From contig CAYUIQ010000001.1 of the NCBI GenBank assembly GCA_964444795.1, positions 62,001 through 126,000 on the forward strand: a stretch of DNA of 64,000 nucleotides, read 5' to 3'. Source of the stretch: JABMRP01 sp964444795. Lineage in GTDB: Bacteria > Planctomycetota > Planctomycetia > Pirellulales > Thermoguttaceae. Every line of letters starts with the position of its first letter. The stretch's first letter is position 1. Both the position numbers and the translations under genes were made by a program. The notes under the pieces were generated by a model. It did not search any database. It saw nothing but the letters and a program-made list of their open reading frames with translations, and was not told the origin of the DNA. Shown here one piece after another: positions 50,734 to 59,048 of the stretch.

Positions 50734-50822
50734 GGGTGGCTGGGGTCGAGACGTGAGGAACGAACGCCGAGCCCCCTGTGATTCTCCGACTGGGGGCTCG
50801 CTGCGCTCGACCCCAGGCACCC
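50734..50822. repeat. 89-bp palindromic element, copy 2
   Basis: The left arm GGGTGGCTGGGGTCG (50734-50748) and the right arm CGACCCCAGGCACCC (50808-50822) match the arms of the element at 8838-8931, with one mismatch between them. The same inner stem, GAGCCCCCT with TGGGGGCTC, is present. It lies in the 173-base gap between paralogues C and B, dividing the array into two coupled pairs. It would form a stable hairpin in the transcript and could reduce expression of the genes downstream (B, A and the LamG cytochrome). Confidence 0.8.
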
Positions 50823-50858
50823 ACAAAGTCGAATGTCGCAAAGTACTTGTGTTGCCCG

Positions 50859-53800
50859 TCACTGTCCGTCTGCTTGCAAAGCGTTTGCTTGGCCGGCAAA
50901 ACAGGTAACCGTTCCATCCGTGGCGGAGATAAAGAGCTTGCCCCCGGCGGCCGACATGCCGTCGTGTACGGGCGGAGCGTCCAGCGCATTCTCCGCGATC
51001 TTCTTACCGTCGGCCGTGGAAACAGCCGCCAGCAGCGATTCGGCGCGCCCCTCGTACGCCGCGGTCGGATCGTCCTTGGGAATCACGTCGCGACAACCGG
51101 CCAGGAAGAGCGTGTCGCCGGCGAGCAGCAGGCCCCGAGCGCGCACGGGCACAAGGACCTTCCACCGCGGCGGCGCCGTTCTAATGTAGTTCTTCCCCGG
51201 CTCGTTGTCGTTTGCGTCGGCGATCAGACCGTATCCCTGGCCGGGAATATGCTGGGGACTCATGAAGGTCTTCTGCATGAACGCCTTGATCGCATAGGTC
51301 GTGGAGTCGTCGAACACGACAAGCTGCCCACTCTTTGGTGCGATGTGTGCGGTGGCAAATACTCTGTGCCCCGGCCAGGTCCGGCTGTGTGTCCAGAACG
51401 TTCGGTCGTGCCAGGTGTCATCGAGAAACCCGCTGCTGGCCATCAGGTGCAGGTCGGACTTCGGGCTGTTTGCCTCGCCATCGGGCTGGAACGCCTGATG
51501 ATCCGCCAGATTCATTCCGTACTCGTGCGGTCCCATGGAAAGCGACGTGCCATTGCACGTGAACAGATCCGGTCTGGCACCGGTCATGGCGTACGGCTGA
51601 CCCACGTCTGTGGCGATGTCCGGCCAGGGGCCTTCCAGATGGCGACGATGCACGACGGCGCCCGTCTTCACGTCCAAACCGTAGAGATACATTCCCCCGT
51701 CGAGATAGCTGGAACGCCCGGCCGAGGCGTACGCGACGCCGTTGTGTGCCAAAACGCTGCCGAGAACGGGCCAGGGGGATTCCAATTGGCCGAACGATGT
51801 CAGGCGCGCCTCGACGGGCGCCGCGCGAAACCGCCACGCCAACTCGCCGTCGGAAGCTCGCAGGCAATAAACCCAGCCGTCGTGACTGCCAAACAACACG
51901 CGGCCATCGGAGACGGTCGGCGCCGAATCGATCCGTCCGCCGACAACGCAGCTCCACACGATCTCGCCGTCGGCGGCGTCCAGCGAATAGACCGTGTGTT
52001 GATCTCCCGAGGCGAGTACCACTCGGCCGCCGACGATCACGCTCTGGGTGAGCTTCCCGCCAAGGTGCTTCTTCCACGATGCGGTGAGATGGGGCGAGAC
52101 GGCCGACGGCGTTCTGCCGCTTCGCGCGGAATCGTGCCGATACATGGGCCAATCGCCGGGCAGGATCTTATCCGGAACCGTCTTCATGTCATAGGCGGGC
52201 CCGCGCCGCAGCCGTTGGCCGTCCTCACGCGCCGCGGGAGCCACGGGCAAAGCGGAAGCGGCAAAGAAGCCGTCGAGTTTTACGCCGGGAAAACAAATGC
52301 ACGGATGCGGCGGCGCGAAGACCAGCCCGTCGGACGGCATCACGCCATAGCTGCATTCACCCCGCAACCAGTCGGTGCGCATGTGATTCTTGCCGTCCAC
52401 GATATCAACAAACTCCGTGCCCCGTTTGGGCCACATCAGATAGCGATCGGTTCCTTTGCTTCGATAGCAGCGGATGTGATGGCCGCCGCTCATCAAGTTC
52501 TTAATATCCACCCGCCGCTGGACCTTCCCTGTCCGCGGGTCGAGCCCTTGCAGAACCACCCCGGAGAACACGGGAGCCGCAAAGGGAGATTGCTCCTTGG
52601 GGATATTCCCGGTCGGCATGTCCGGTGTTATCCCGCTCCACAGCAGGCCACCGGCAATCTGCAAATCCGCCGTGTGCCGGATACCCGTACGACAGATCCG
52701 CGGCCCCTTCCAGAGAAGGTTTCCATTGGCGGCGTCGAAGGCACAAAGGCCCCGGTCGGCCGCGTGGAAGACCATGTCCTCGTACATCACCAGTGTGCCG
52801 GAAGTCTCGACCAAGTCCGGCCATGACGGGCAAGATGCACGCCAAAGCGATTTACCGGTTTCCAGGTCCAGGCACACCAGTTCCTCGAAGTTGTGGTAGC
52901 ACACACGCCCGTTGCAGGCGGAGAGCGACAGGGTGACGATCCTCGCGTCGTTCCATTGCCAAAGCGTCTTTCCGGTGTCGACGTGTACCGCGGTGATCGT
53001 CTCATCGCCCGGCGAAGCGGGAGGCAGATCTTGTCCCTTTCTCCGCTGCACTTTCCATGCACTGGCTTCCGGGGAGTATTTTGGAATCACCTTGCGGCGG
53101 CGGACCAGAAGCGTCTTGCCCAGGAGCACCATTTCATCGGTGTTTTCAGTATTCTCAAGCTCGCCAGTCACATCACCCGTCACGGCATCCAGCACCGTAA
53201 CCGGCGACCGGTACCCGAGCGTCAGGTAGATCCTGTCCGCGGAAGCCACCAATCGCCTGGGGATTGCCATGGGCGTGCCCCAATTTCGGTCGCCGCCCCA
53301 TGTGGCGGCACCCCAGCGCTCGGACATCGGCCGACGCCAGAGCAGCAGGCCGTTGAAGGCGTCCCGGGCATGAACCATCCAGCGGTCCCCGACGCGCGGG
53401 TCGGTAACGCCCCGGGGTCCGTCGTCGTGGATCGAGAATATCCTCCCGCCGGCAGAGACCATGGCGGCCATGCTGGGTGTGTATTCATGGCTCCGCGACC
53501 AGCGCGGACCGGCAACCCATTTCAGATATCGCGTCGGCCCGACGAGTCGATCCCCCGAGACGGCGTTGCCGCTGGCGTCATACAGGTAGTGGGTCCACTC
53601 GTCGATGCCTTTGGGACGCTGCTTGACGGTCTTCTGCCACTTCCCGTTCTGGTTGATGTAGGCCACGCCGAGCGGTGCCAGCACGCGCATGACCTCTTTC
53701 ATCCTCACTTCGCCGAGATCGTCGGCCACCACGAGGTTCACCAGATTGTCGACGTACGGCAGATGCTCGCCGTCGAATTGGGCGACGGATACCCTGCCGT

Positions 53801-54047
53801 AAAGCCCCCGCGAGCGAATATGTTCCCGCGCTTCGGCGACTTGCTCGGCGTCCGTGTCCAGGCCGTGTACCAGATAGCTGTCACCGGCGTGCAGCGCGGC
53901 CGTCAGGTTCCCATCGCCGCAGCCTAAGTGGACAACCACCCCGCCCTGAATGCCGGCGGCATCGAGAATGTCTCTTGCCGTTTGTGCATCCGCCGTCGGC
54001 GCGAAACACAGAATAATCGCCACCATGTAATACGAGAACCGCTTCAT
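50859..54047 (-). CDS. Secreted methyltransferase-like/PQQ-propeller fusion, paralogue C
   Basis: The 1062-residue protein has a signal peptide (MKRFSYYMVAIILCFAPTAD). A methyltransferase-like half-fold has motif I VVHLGCGDGNLTAAL and motif II HGLDTDAEQVAEAREHIR. The linker GIDEWTHYLYDASGNAVSGD precedes a PQQ-like propeller with blades VHVDTGKTLWQWN, CLDLETGKSLWRA, AFDAANGNLLWKG and LDAADGEIVWSCV. The conserved set HIRC, RGEC and HPCIC is present. The start codon overlaps the stop of paralogue D as ATGA (54044-54047), so D and C are translated together. It is very close to paralogue D in the methyltransferase part (both contain HIRSRGLYG), suggesting a recent tandem duplication. Catalytic function is unknown. 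Confidence 0.83.
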   Translation of the reverse strand: MKRFSYYMVAIILCFAPTADAQTARDILDAAGIQGGVVVHLGCGDGNLTAALHAGDSYLVHGLDTDAEQVAEAREHIRSRGLYGRVSVAQFDGEHLPYVDNLVNLVVADDLGEVRMKEVMRVLAPLGVAYINQNGKWQKTVKQRPKGIDEWTHYLYDASGNAVSGDRLVGPTRYLKWVAGPRWSRSHEYTPSMAAMVSAGGRIFSIHDDGPRGVTDPRVGDRWMVHARDAFNGLLLWRRPMSERWGAATWGGDRNWGTPMAIPRRLVASADRIYLTLGYRSPVTVLDAVTGDVTGELENTENTDEMVLLGKTLLVRRRKVIPKYSPEASAWKVQRRKGQDLPPASPGDETITAVHVDTGKTLWQWNDARIVTLSLSACNGRVCYHNFEELVCLDLETGKSLWRASCPSWPDLVETSGTLVMYEDMVFHAADRGLCAFDAANGNLLWKGPRICRTGIRHTADLQIAGGLLWSGITPDMPTGNIPKEQSPFAAPVFSGVVLQGLDPRTGKVQRRVDIKNLMSGGHHIRCYRSKGTDRYLMWPKRGTEFVDIVDGKNHMRTDWLRGECSYGVMPSDGLVFAPPHPCICFPGVKLDGFFAASALPVAPAAREDGQRLRRGPAYDMKTVPDKILPGDWPMYRHDSARSGRTPSAVSPHLTASWKKHLGGKLTQSVIVGGRVVLASGDQHTVYSLDAADGEIVWSCVVGGRIDSAPTVSDGRVLFGSHDGWVYCLRASDGELAWRFRAAPVEARLTSFGQLESPWPVLGSVLAHNGVAYASAGRSSYLDGGMYLYGLDVKTGAVVHRRHLEGPWPDIATDVGQPYAMTGARPDLFTCNGTSLSMGPHEYGMNLADHQAFQPDGEANSPKSDLHLMASSGFLDDTWHDRTFWTHSRTWPGHRVFATAHIAPKSGQLVVFDDSTTYAIKAFMQKTFMSPQHIPGQGYGLIADANDNEPGKNYIRTAPPRWKVLVPVRARGLLLAGDTLFLAGCRDVIPKDDPTAAYEGRAESLLAAVSTADGKKIAENALDAPPVHDGMSAAGGKLFISATDGTVTCFAGQANALQADGQ

Positions 54048-57000
54048 TGTTCATTACCCTCGTAACAGATAACTTTGCCGTCGGTGGTCGACCAGTACAA
54101 CCGGTCGGCGGCAGCGGCCAGACCGTTGAAGACCGGTGGTGATTCCAGTGCGTACTCCCGGATCTTCTCGCCCGTCGCTGCCGATACGGTCCAGAGCACT
54201 CCGTCCGCGCGGCCCTCGTACGTCGCGAGCGGGTCCCTGGGATCGACGCTCCTTTCCGGCGGGCCGGCAATGGCGAGTTGATCCGAGGCGACTAGCATGG
54301 AGGTCACACGAACCGGAATCCTGCTCGACCAGATGCGGAAGTCCTGCCCGACGGCGGTGGCAAAGAGGAGATCGCCCTTGCCGGGTTCGAAGTGATTGCG
54401 GGCGTTGAGCAGTCGCGTGTTGTCGAAACGCCGGACGCCGTAAAACGACTTCTTGTCGCTGACCAGCATGGCGCTCAAGCCGTGTTTGAGTTGGAGCTTC
54501 TCGACAAATCTATAGGTCAAATGCGTATGCAGGTCGACGGTCATATCCTGGCCATAGTACCAGAAGAACCGCCTGAACAGGGTATCGTCCAGCATCCCGC
54601 CCAGCGCGCGGGTGCGTGGCGGAGCGGGACCTCCGTCGCGCAATTGCCGGTCAAACACCTTATTGCCCATGCAGATACGACCGTCGACCGCCTGCAACAC
54701 GTCGGCCAGGGACCCGAGCCCGTGCGCGGCATTCGGCTCGTCGTACCAGTGCTCGTTGGACAAGTCGATTTGCGGCCCCGCGACGACGGTTTGGTGTAGC
54801 ATCTCTCCCGTTACCGGATCCAGAGCGTACAGATAGATTCCACCATCCAGGTGGGATGACCGTCCGGCGGCAACATACGCCACGTGGTCTTCCACAAGGA
54901 CCGTGCCATGAACGGGCCAGGCCGATTCGAGTTGACTGGATACGCCCACGAGCCGTTGCCGGGGCGCGGCACAGAACCGCCAGGCCAGTATGCCGTCCGA
55001 CGCACGCAAGCAGGTCACCCATCCATCGGCCGACCCCAGAAGCACAGTCCCCCGGTAATACGTAGGCGGCGAATCGACTCGGCCGCCGCACGTATGGCTC
55101 CAGATGGTCTTGCCGGAAGCGGCATCCAGCGCGTGGACGGTATGCGTATCGACCGAGGCCACGAACAATTTGCCGTCGGCTACGATGGGGGCGGTGAGTT
55201 TGCCGCCCAGTACATGATTCCAGCCTGGTTTCAGGGCTGCCGGCAGTTGCGCATCGGTCGAACCGGATCGCGCCGGATCGCCACGGAAAGTGGGCCAATC
55301 GGCGGAAAGCGGAGAGCGGAAAGCGGCAAGCGGAAGAGGATTGGCATTGAAGGCCGGGCCCCGCTGGAATCGCGCTTCTTTGTCCGCTTTCTGCTTTCCG
55401 CTTTCCGCTTTGCCCTCCGGGGCCAGCGCACAGAAGCCGCTGAGTTTCTCATTGATATAACATTTGCAGGGATGCGGCGGAGCGTAGAGGAAACCGTTGG
55501 CCGGCATCATCCCCAGGAAACAGATACCCCGGACCCAGATATTGACCGAGTGATTCCCCTCTTCCAGGTCCACATATTCCGCACCACGCCGGCTTGCAAT
55601 GATATAGCGCAGGGTCGCCTTGTTGCGATAACAGCGGTGATGATGATTGACATTGAAGATATTTCCGACGGCCATGCTCTTCTTCAACTGGCCGGTCTCC
55701 AGGTCATAGCCGTTTGCGGCCGCCGGATGCCGGGCCGTGGTCTCGGGACTCCATGTCCAGACGAGGCCGTCGATCACAAAAACATCCTTCCAGGAGAACC
55801 ACAGGCCCTGGACATCCGAGGTCTTGAGACTCCACAGCGTCTTGCCGTCTTGGGCCGACAAGGCGATCAGCAGTCGCGGCTCCGAGTAGAGTATGACGCC
55901 GTCGCTGGTGATGAGCGTTCCCGTCCACAGGCCCTTTCCTTCGGGTACGGGTGATCTCCGCCACCGGTGTTTTCCGGTTTTGCGATCCAGGCACACGAGA
56001 TCTTTCCCATCCATGAGACATACGAGAGCGTTATCCACCGTGGCGTTCAGGACGCTATACAGCTTCACCCGACCTGCCGGTTGGCGTTCGGTCGAGGCGC
56101 CCGCATAAATGGCGGCGGTTTCCCAATCGACCTTCCCTGTCGCCGGATCAAGAACCACGAGCCTAAGCCCTTCCTTTCCGGGCACGGTCAAGATCAGTTG
56201 GCCGTTCTGATAGAGGACCTCGCGCGTCCCCTCGGTGCCGGCATAGGCGCGGAGAATCTTTCCCGTCGCGGCATCCAGTTCACTCAACGGAGCGTGATAG
56301 CCGAGCGTCGCATAGAGTTTGTCGTCCGTCGCCACGACACGCCGATGGATATTGCGCGGATAGGTATCCGCTCGGCCTTTGTACCAGGTGTTCTTCCAGG
56401 CCCGCCATCCCCAGTCCTCAATCGGATACTTCCATAGCAGGATCCCGTTAAACGCGTCGCGTGCCGTGAGGACCCACCGGTCGGGCAGTTCATTGTCGCC
56501 CGACAGACTGGCAGGCGCTTCGTCGGCCATGTAGAAGATTCTTCCGCCGGCCGTGACCATGGCATCGATACTGGAATCCGAATCGTGGGCTCGGGACCAT
56601 TTGGGATCGGCCTGCCATTGCATCTTCTTCGGCGGTCCCACCACCCTATCCTTCGCCACCGGGTTGCCGTCCGGGCCGTGAAGATTGTGAGACCAATCGT
56701 CAATATCCTTCGGCCGGGGTTTGACGGTCTTTCTCCACGCACCGCCGGTCTTGATGTAGGCGACGCCGCCCGGGACCAGCACACGCACGACTTCGTCGGT
56801 GGATACCGAACCGAGATCCTCGGCCACCAGCAGGTTGACGAGGTTCTCGGCGTACGGCAGTCGCTTGCCGTCGCACTGGGCGACGGATACCTTGCCGTAG
56901 AGCCCCCGCGAGCGAATATGCTCCCGCGCTTCGGCGACTTGCTCGGCGTCCGTGTCCAGTCCATGTACCAGATAACTGTCGTCCGCGCGCAGAGCCGCGG

Positions 57001-57196
57001 TCATTTTGCCGTCACCGCAGGGGAAGTGAACAATCAGTCCACCCCGCACACCGGTGGTGTCGAGGATCGTCCGCGCCGACCGCGATGACGGGCCAACCTC
57101 CGTCGCCGGCGCCGATGGCAAGAGGGAGCAGAGCGTCCAAACCACTCCCCACGCGAGGGCGAGATGAAGTTTCCGTGTAAGTGCCTTTGTGTTCAT
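54044..57196 (-). CDS. Secreted methyltransferase-like/PQQ-propeller fusion, paralogue D
   Basis: This 1050-residue protein is the first of the four paralogues in transcription order. The signal peptide core is LHLALAWGVVWTLCSLLPSA. Motif I is altered to IVHFPCGDGKMTAAL, while HGLDTDAEQVAEAREHIR is intact. The linker is DIDDWSHNLHGPDGNPVAKD, and propeller blades include VLDPATGKVDWETA, CLDRKTGKHRWRR, ALDAASGKTIWSH and ALDPVTGEMLHQT. The conserved cysteines are in HHRC, RGIC and HPCKC. Purine-rich repeats encode parts of two linkers (NPLPLAAFRSPLSAD and GKAESGKQKADKEA). The ATG at 57196 has GGGAG eight bases upstream; an ATG at 57211 would add five residues. It lies 76 bases after the sulfatase gene on the same strand. 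Confidence 0.83.
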   Translation of the reverse strand: MNTKALTRKLHLALAWGVVWTLCSLLPSAPATEVGPSSRSARTILDTTGVRGGLIVHFPCGDGKMTAALRADDSYLVHGLDTDAEQVAEAREHIRSRGLYGKVSVAQCDGKRLPYAENLVNLLVAEDLGSVSTDEVVRVLVPGGVAYIKTGGAWRKTVKPRPKDIDDWSHNLHGPDGNPVAKDRVVGPPKKMQWQADPKWSRAHDSDSSIDAMVTAGGRIFYMADEAPASLSGDNELPDRWVLTARDAFNGILLWKYPIEDWGWRAWKNTWYKGRADTYPRNIHRRVVATDDKLYATLGYHAPLSELDAATGKILRAYAGTEGTREVLYQNGQLILTVPGKEGLRLVVLDPATGKVDWETAAIYAGASTERQPAGRVKLYSVLNATVDNALVCLMDGKDLVCLDRKTGKHRWRRSPVPEGKGLWTGTLITSDGVILYSEPRLLIALSAQDGKTLWSLKTSDVQGLWFSWKDVFVIDGLVWTWSPETTARHPAAANGYDLETGQLKKSMAVGNIFNVNHHHRCYRNKATLRYIIASRRGAEYVDLEEGNHSVNIWVRGICFLGMMPANGFLYAPPHPCKCYINEKLSGFCALAPEGKAESGKQKADKEARFQRGPAFNANPLPLAAFRSPLSADWPTFRGDPARSGSTDAQLPAALKPGWNHVLGGKLTAPIVADGKLFVASVDTHTVHALDAASGKTIWSHTCGGRVDSPPTYYRGTVLLGSADGWVTCLRASDGILAWRFCAAPRQRLVGVSSQLESAWPVHGTVLVEDHVAYVAAGRSSHLDGGIYLYALDPVTGEMLHQTVVAGPQIDLSNEHWYDEPNAAHGLGSLADVLQAVDGRICMGNKVFDRQLRDGGPAPPRTRALGGMLDDTLFRRFFWYYGQDMTVDLHTHLTYRFVEKLQLKHGLSAMLVSDKKSFYGVRRFDNTRLLNARNHFEPGKGDLLFATAVGQDFRIWSSRIPVRVTSMLVASDQLAIAGPPERSVDPRDPLATYEGRADGVLWTVSAATGEKIREYALESPPVFNGLAAAADRLYWSTTDGKVICYEGNEQ
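55301..55412. repeat. Opposed purine repeats inside paralogue D
   Basis: GCGGAAAGCGGAGAGCGGAA and related units at 55301-55338 are followed by the complementary orientation, CCGCTTTCTGCTTTCCGCTT, at 55384-55412. The two tracts can pair with each other. They encode two variable linkers on either side of the sequence GPAFNA and keep the frame open. Paralogues B and C have no such tract at this place. Confidence 0.5.
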
Positions 57197-57272
57197 CGAG
57201 GGGACTCCCATGGTTTGATCGTCATCTGCCGGAAAGCCACTCAGGCGATTGTGAAGATCCCCTGCCGTATCT

Positions 57273-59021
57273 TCATCTTTCGGCCGGTACGCGGCGGACG
57301 CGAGTGTAATACGCGCCGTGCTGTTTCCCGTCGGGCCGGGTCAGCCAGGTTTGCAGCATGGCCGGGCCCACCGGGAGCGTCACGCGAAACGTCGCGCCGG
57401 TGGCGTCGGGTTCCAGTGCCATCGTTTCGTTGATCTTGCCGATCGTGAGCCGGGCTTCCTTGATGCCCATCGCCCGGTTCAGATACGGCGCCCAACGGTA
57501 AAGCGTGATCTCGTACTTTCCCGCTTGCTCGACGTCGACCGCCCAGGCTCCGTTGATCAGCGATCCCTTCTCGATGTGGCCCTGATGCCACGCGGCCTGC
57601 ACGACGCCGGGCATCAGCCAATCGTGGCTGCCCAGCGTGGTCGGGTTCTCCGCGCCGCCGAGCCCGTAGCGGACGGTTTGCTTCATTGCCGGCCCGAGCG
57701 ACGCCCACCATTTCTCGTAATCGCCGCGCAAACGTTTTACCACCTCGGGATGATCGGCGGCGACGTCGTTCTTCTGGCCCGGGTCGGCGATGATGTCGTA
57801 CAACTGCTCGCCGTCGATCAGTCGCCAGCGCTCGGTCATCGCGGCGGATCGGGTCCACTCCGGCGGCAGGAACGAACGCTGCACGTGGGCGAAGAGCGTA
57901 CGCTTGGGCATCGGCTTGGTGGGGTCAAACAGCACCGGCCGTAGCGAAACGCCGTCCAGCGGGCGGCCCTTGGGCTTTTCGAGCCCGACCAGATCGACCA
58001 GCGTCGGCAGCAGATCGACATGGGCGGTGAGCGTGTCGACGTCGCGTCCTTTTTTCAGTCCTCCGGCCGGCCAATGGAAGTAGCAGGGCACGCGATGTCC
58101 GCCGTCCCATTGCGACCCCTTCCAACCCCTCATGCCGGCGTTGAAATACTTGAAGCCCGACTTCATGTCGATCCATCCGGCGGTCGTGCCGTTGTCGGTC
58201 ATAAAGATCAGCAGCGTGTTTTCCGCCAGTCCCAGTTCATCGAGCCGGGCGCGAAATCGGCCGAGGTTCTCGTCGATGTTCGTGATCATGCCGTAAAATC
58301 TGGCCATGGTCTTCGGTACACCGGCCTCTTCGTACGGCTTGGCGTACTTGTCGGGGACGTAGTACGGTCCATGCGGTGCGTTGGTTGCCAGGTAGAGAAA
58401 GAACGGCCCGTCCTTGTTCTTCTCCACCCATCGCGTCGCCTCGCGGAACCAGACGTCGGTGCAATAGCCCTCGAACTTCCGCCACGTGCCGTTGACTTTG
58501 AACGAATCGTCGAAATAGTCGTTCTGCCAATAGTCGGGCCCGTTGCCGACGCCCCCGCCCTGATGCCGGACCGTGTGGTCAAAACCCTGATCCTCCGGGC
58601 GGCAGGGGTAGTTGTCGCCCAGGTGCCACTTGCCGACCATCGCCGTCCGGTACCCGTTGGCTTTGAACGTTTCGGCCAGCGTCAGTTCGTCGGGATTGAG
58701 CATCGAACGCCCGTTGATCGTGTGCCAGACACCGGTTCGGGTCGAGTAACGCCCGGTCAACAACGCGCTTCGCGTCGGCGAGCAGGTCGGATCGACGTGG
58801 AAGTCGGTCAATCGCACACTGGTCGCATGCAACTTGTCCATGTTGGGCGTCTTGATCACCGGGTTTCCATGCGCGGCAATCTCGCCGTAGCCCTGATCGT
58901 CGGTGAGGATGAGGATGACGTTGGGGCGGGCGCGGTTGCTCTCTCTGGGTGCGGCGTACGCCTGGCAGGTGAGCAATGCGACGATGGCGGTCAGCAGCGA
59001 GGTGAGTGTGTTTCTTGTCAC
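57273..59021 (-). CDS. Secreted arylsulfatase A-type sulfatase
   Basis: The 582-residue exported enzyme (signal peptide MTRNTLTSLLTAIVALLTCQ) should hydrolyse a sulfate ester. The metal aspartates are D41/D42 in VILILTDDQGYGEIAAHGNP. The formylglycine site is C80 in DPTCSPTRSALLTGR (C-x-P-x-R), with GKWHLGDNYPCRPEDQGFDH and FMTDNGTTAGW further on. This is a complete Cys-type sulfatase that needs FGE activation; the FGE-like protein in this window lacks the catalytic cysteines. After the sulfatase fold, a C-terminal beta domain of about 100 residues is added (about 480-575, WAVDVEQAGKYEITLYRWAP). The gene starts 27 bases after the malectin-cytochrome gene and precedes the four fusion paralogues, so the block probably treats a sulfated substrate. 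Confidence 0.9.
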   Translation of the reverse strand: MTRNTLTSLLTAIVALLTCQAYAAPRESNRARPNVILILTDDQGYGEIAAHGNPVIKTPNMDKLHATSVRLTDFHVDPTCSPTRSALLTGRYSTRTGVWHTINGRSMLNPDELTLAETFKANGYRTAMVGKWHLGDNYPCRPEDQGFDHTVRHQGGGVGNGPDYWQNDYFDDSFKVNGTWRKFEGYCTDVWFREATRWVEKNKDGPFFLYLATNAPHGPYYVPDKYAKPYEEAGVPKTMARFYGMITNIDENLGRFRARLDELGLAENTLLIFMTDNGTTAGWIDMKSGFKYFNAGMRGWKGSQWDGGHRVPCYFHWPAGGLKKGRDVDTLTAHVDLLPTLVDLVGLEKPKGRPLDGVSLRPVLFDPTKPMPKRTLFAHVQRSFLPPEWTRSAAMTERWRLIDGEQLYDIIADPGQKNDVAADHPEVVKRLRGDYEKWWASLGPAMKQTVRYGLGGAENPTTLGSHDWLMPGVVQAAWHQGHIEKGSLINGAWAVDVEQAGKYEITLYRWAPYLNRAMGIKEARLTIGKINETMALEPDATGATFRVTLPVGPAMLQTWLTRPDGKQHGAYYTRVRRVPAER

Positions 59022-59048
59022 GGTGTTCTTTCCAGGGGGGTATTGTTG

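Noticed and set aside
47437..50862. Longer N-terminus for paralogue B
   Set aside because: The extra residues are translation of the palindromic element; the signal peptide begins at the ATG at 50685.
50778..52826. A 682-codon plus-strand open frame
   Set aside because: It is antisense to paralogue C and starts inside the palindromic element.
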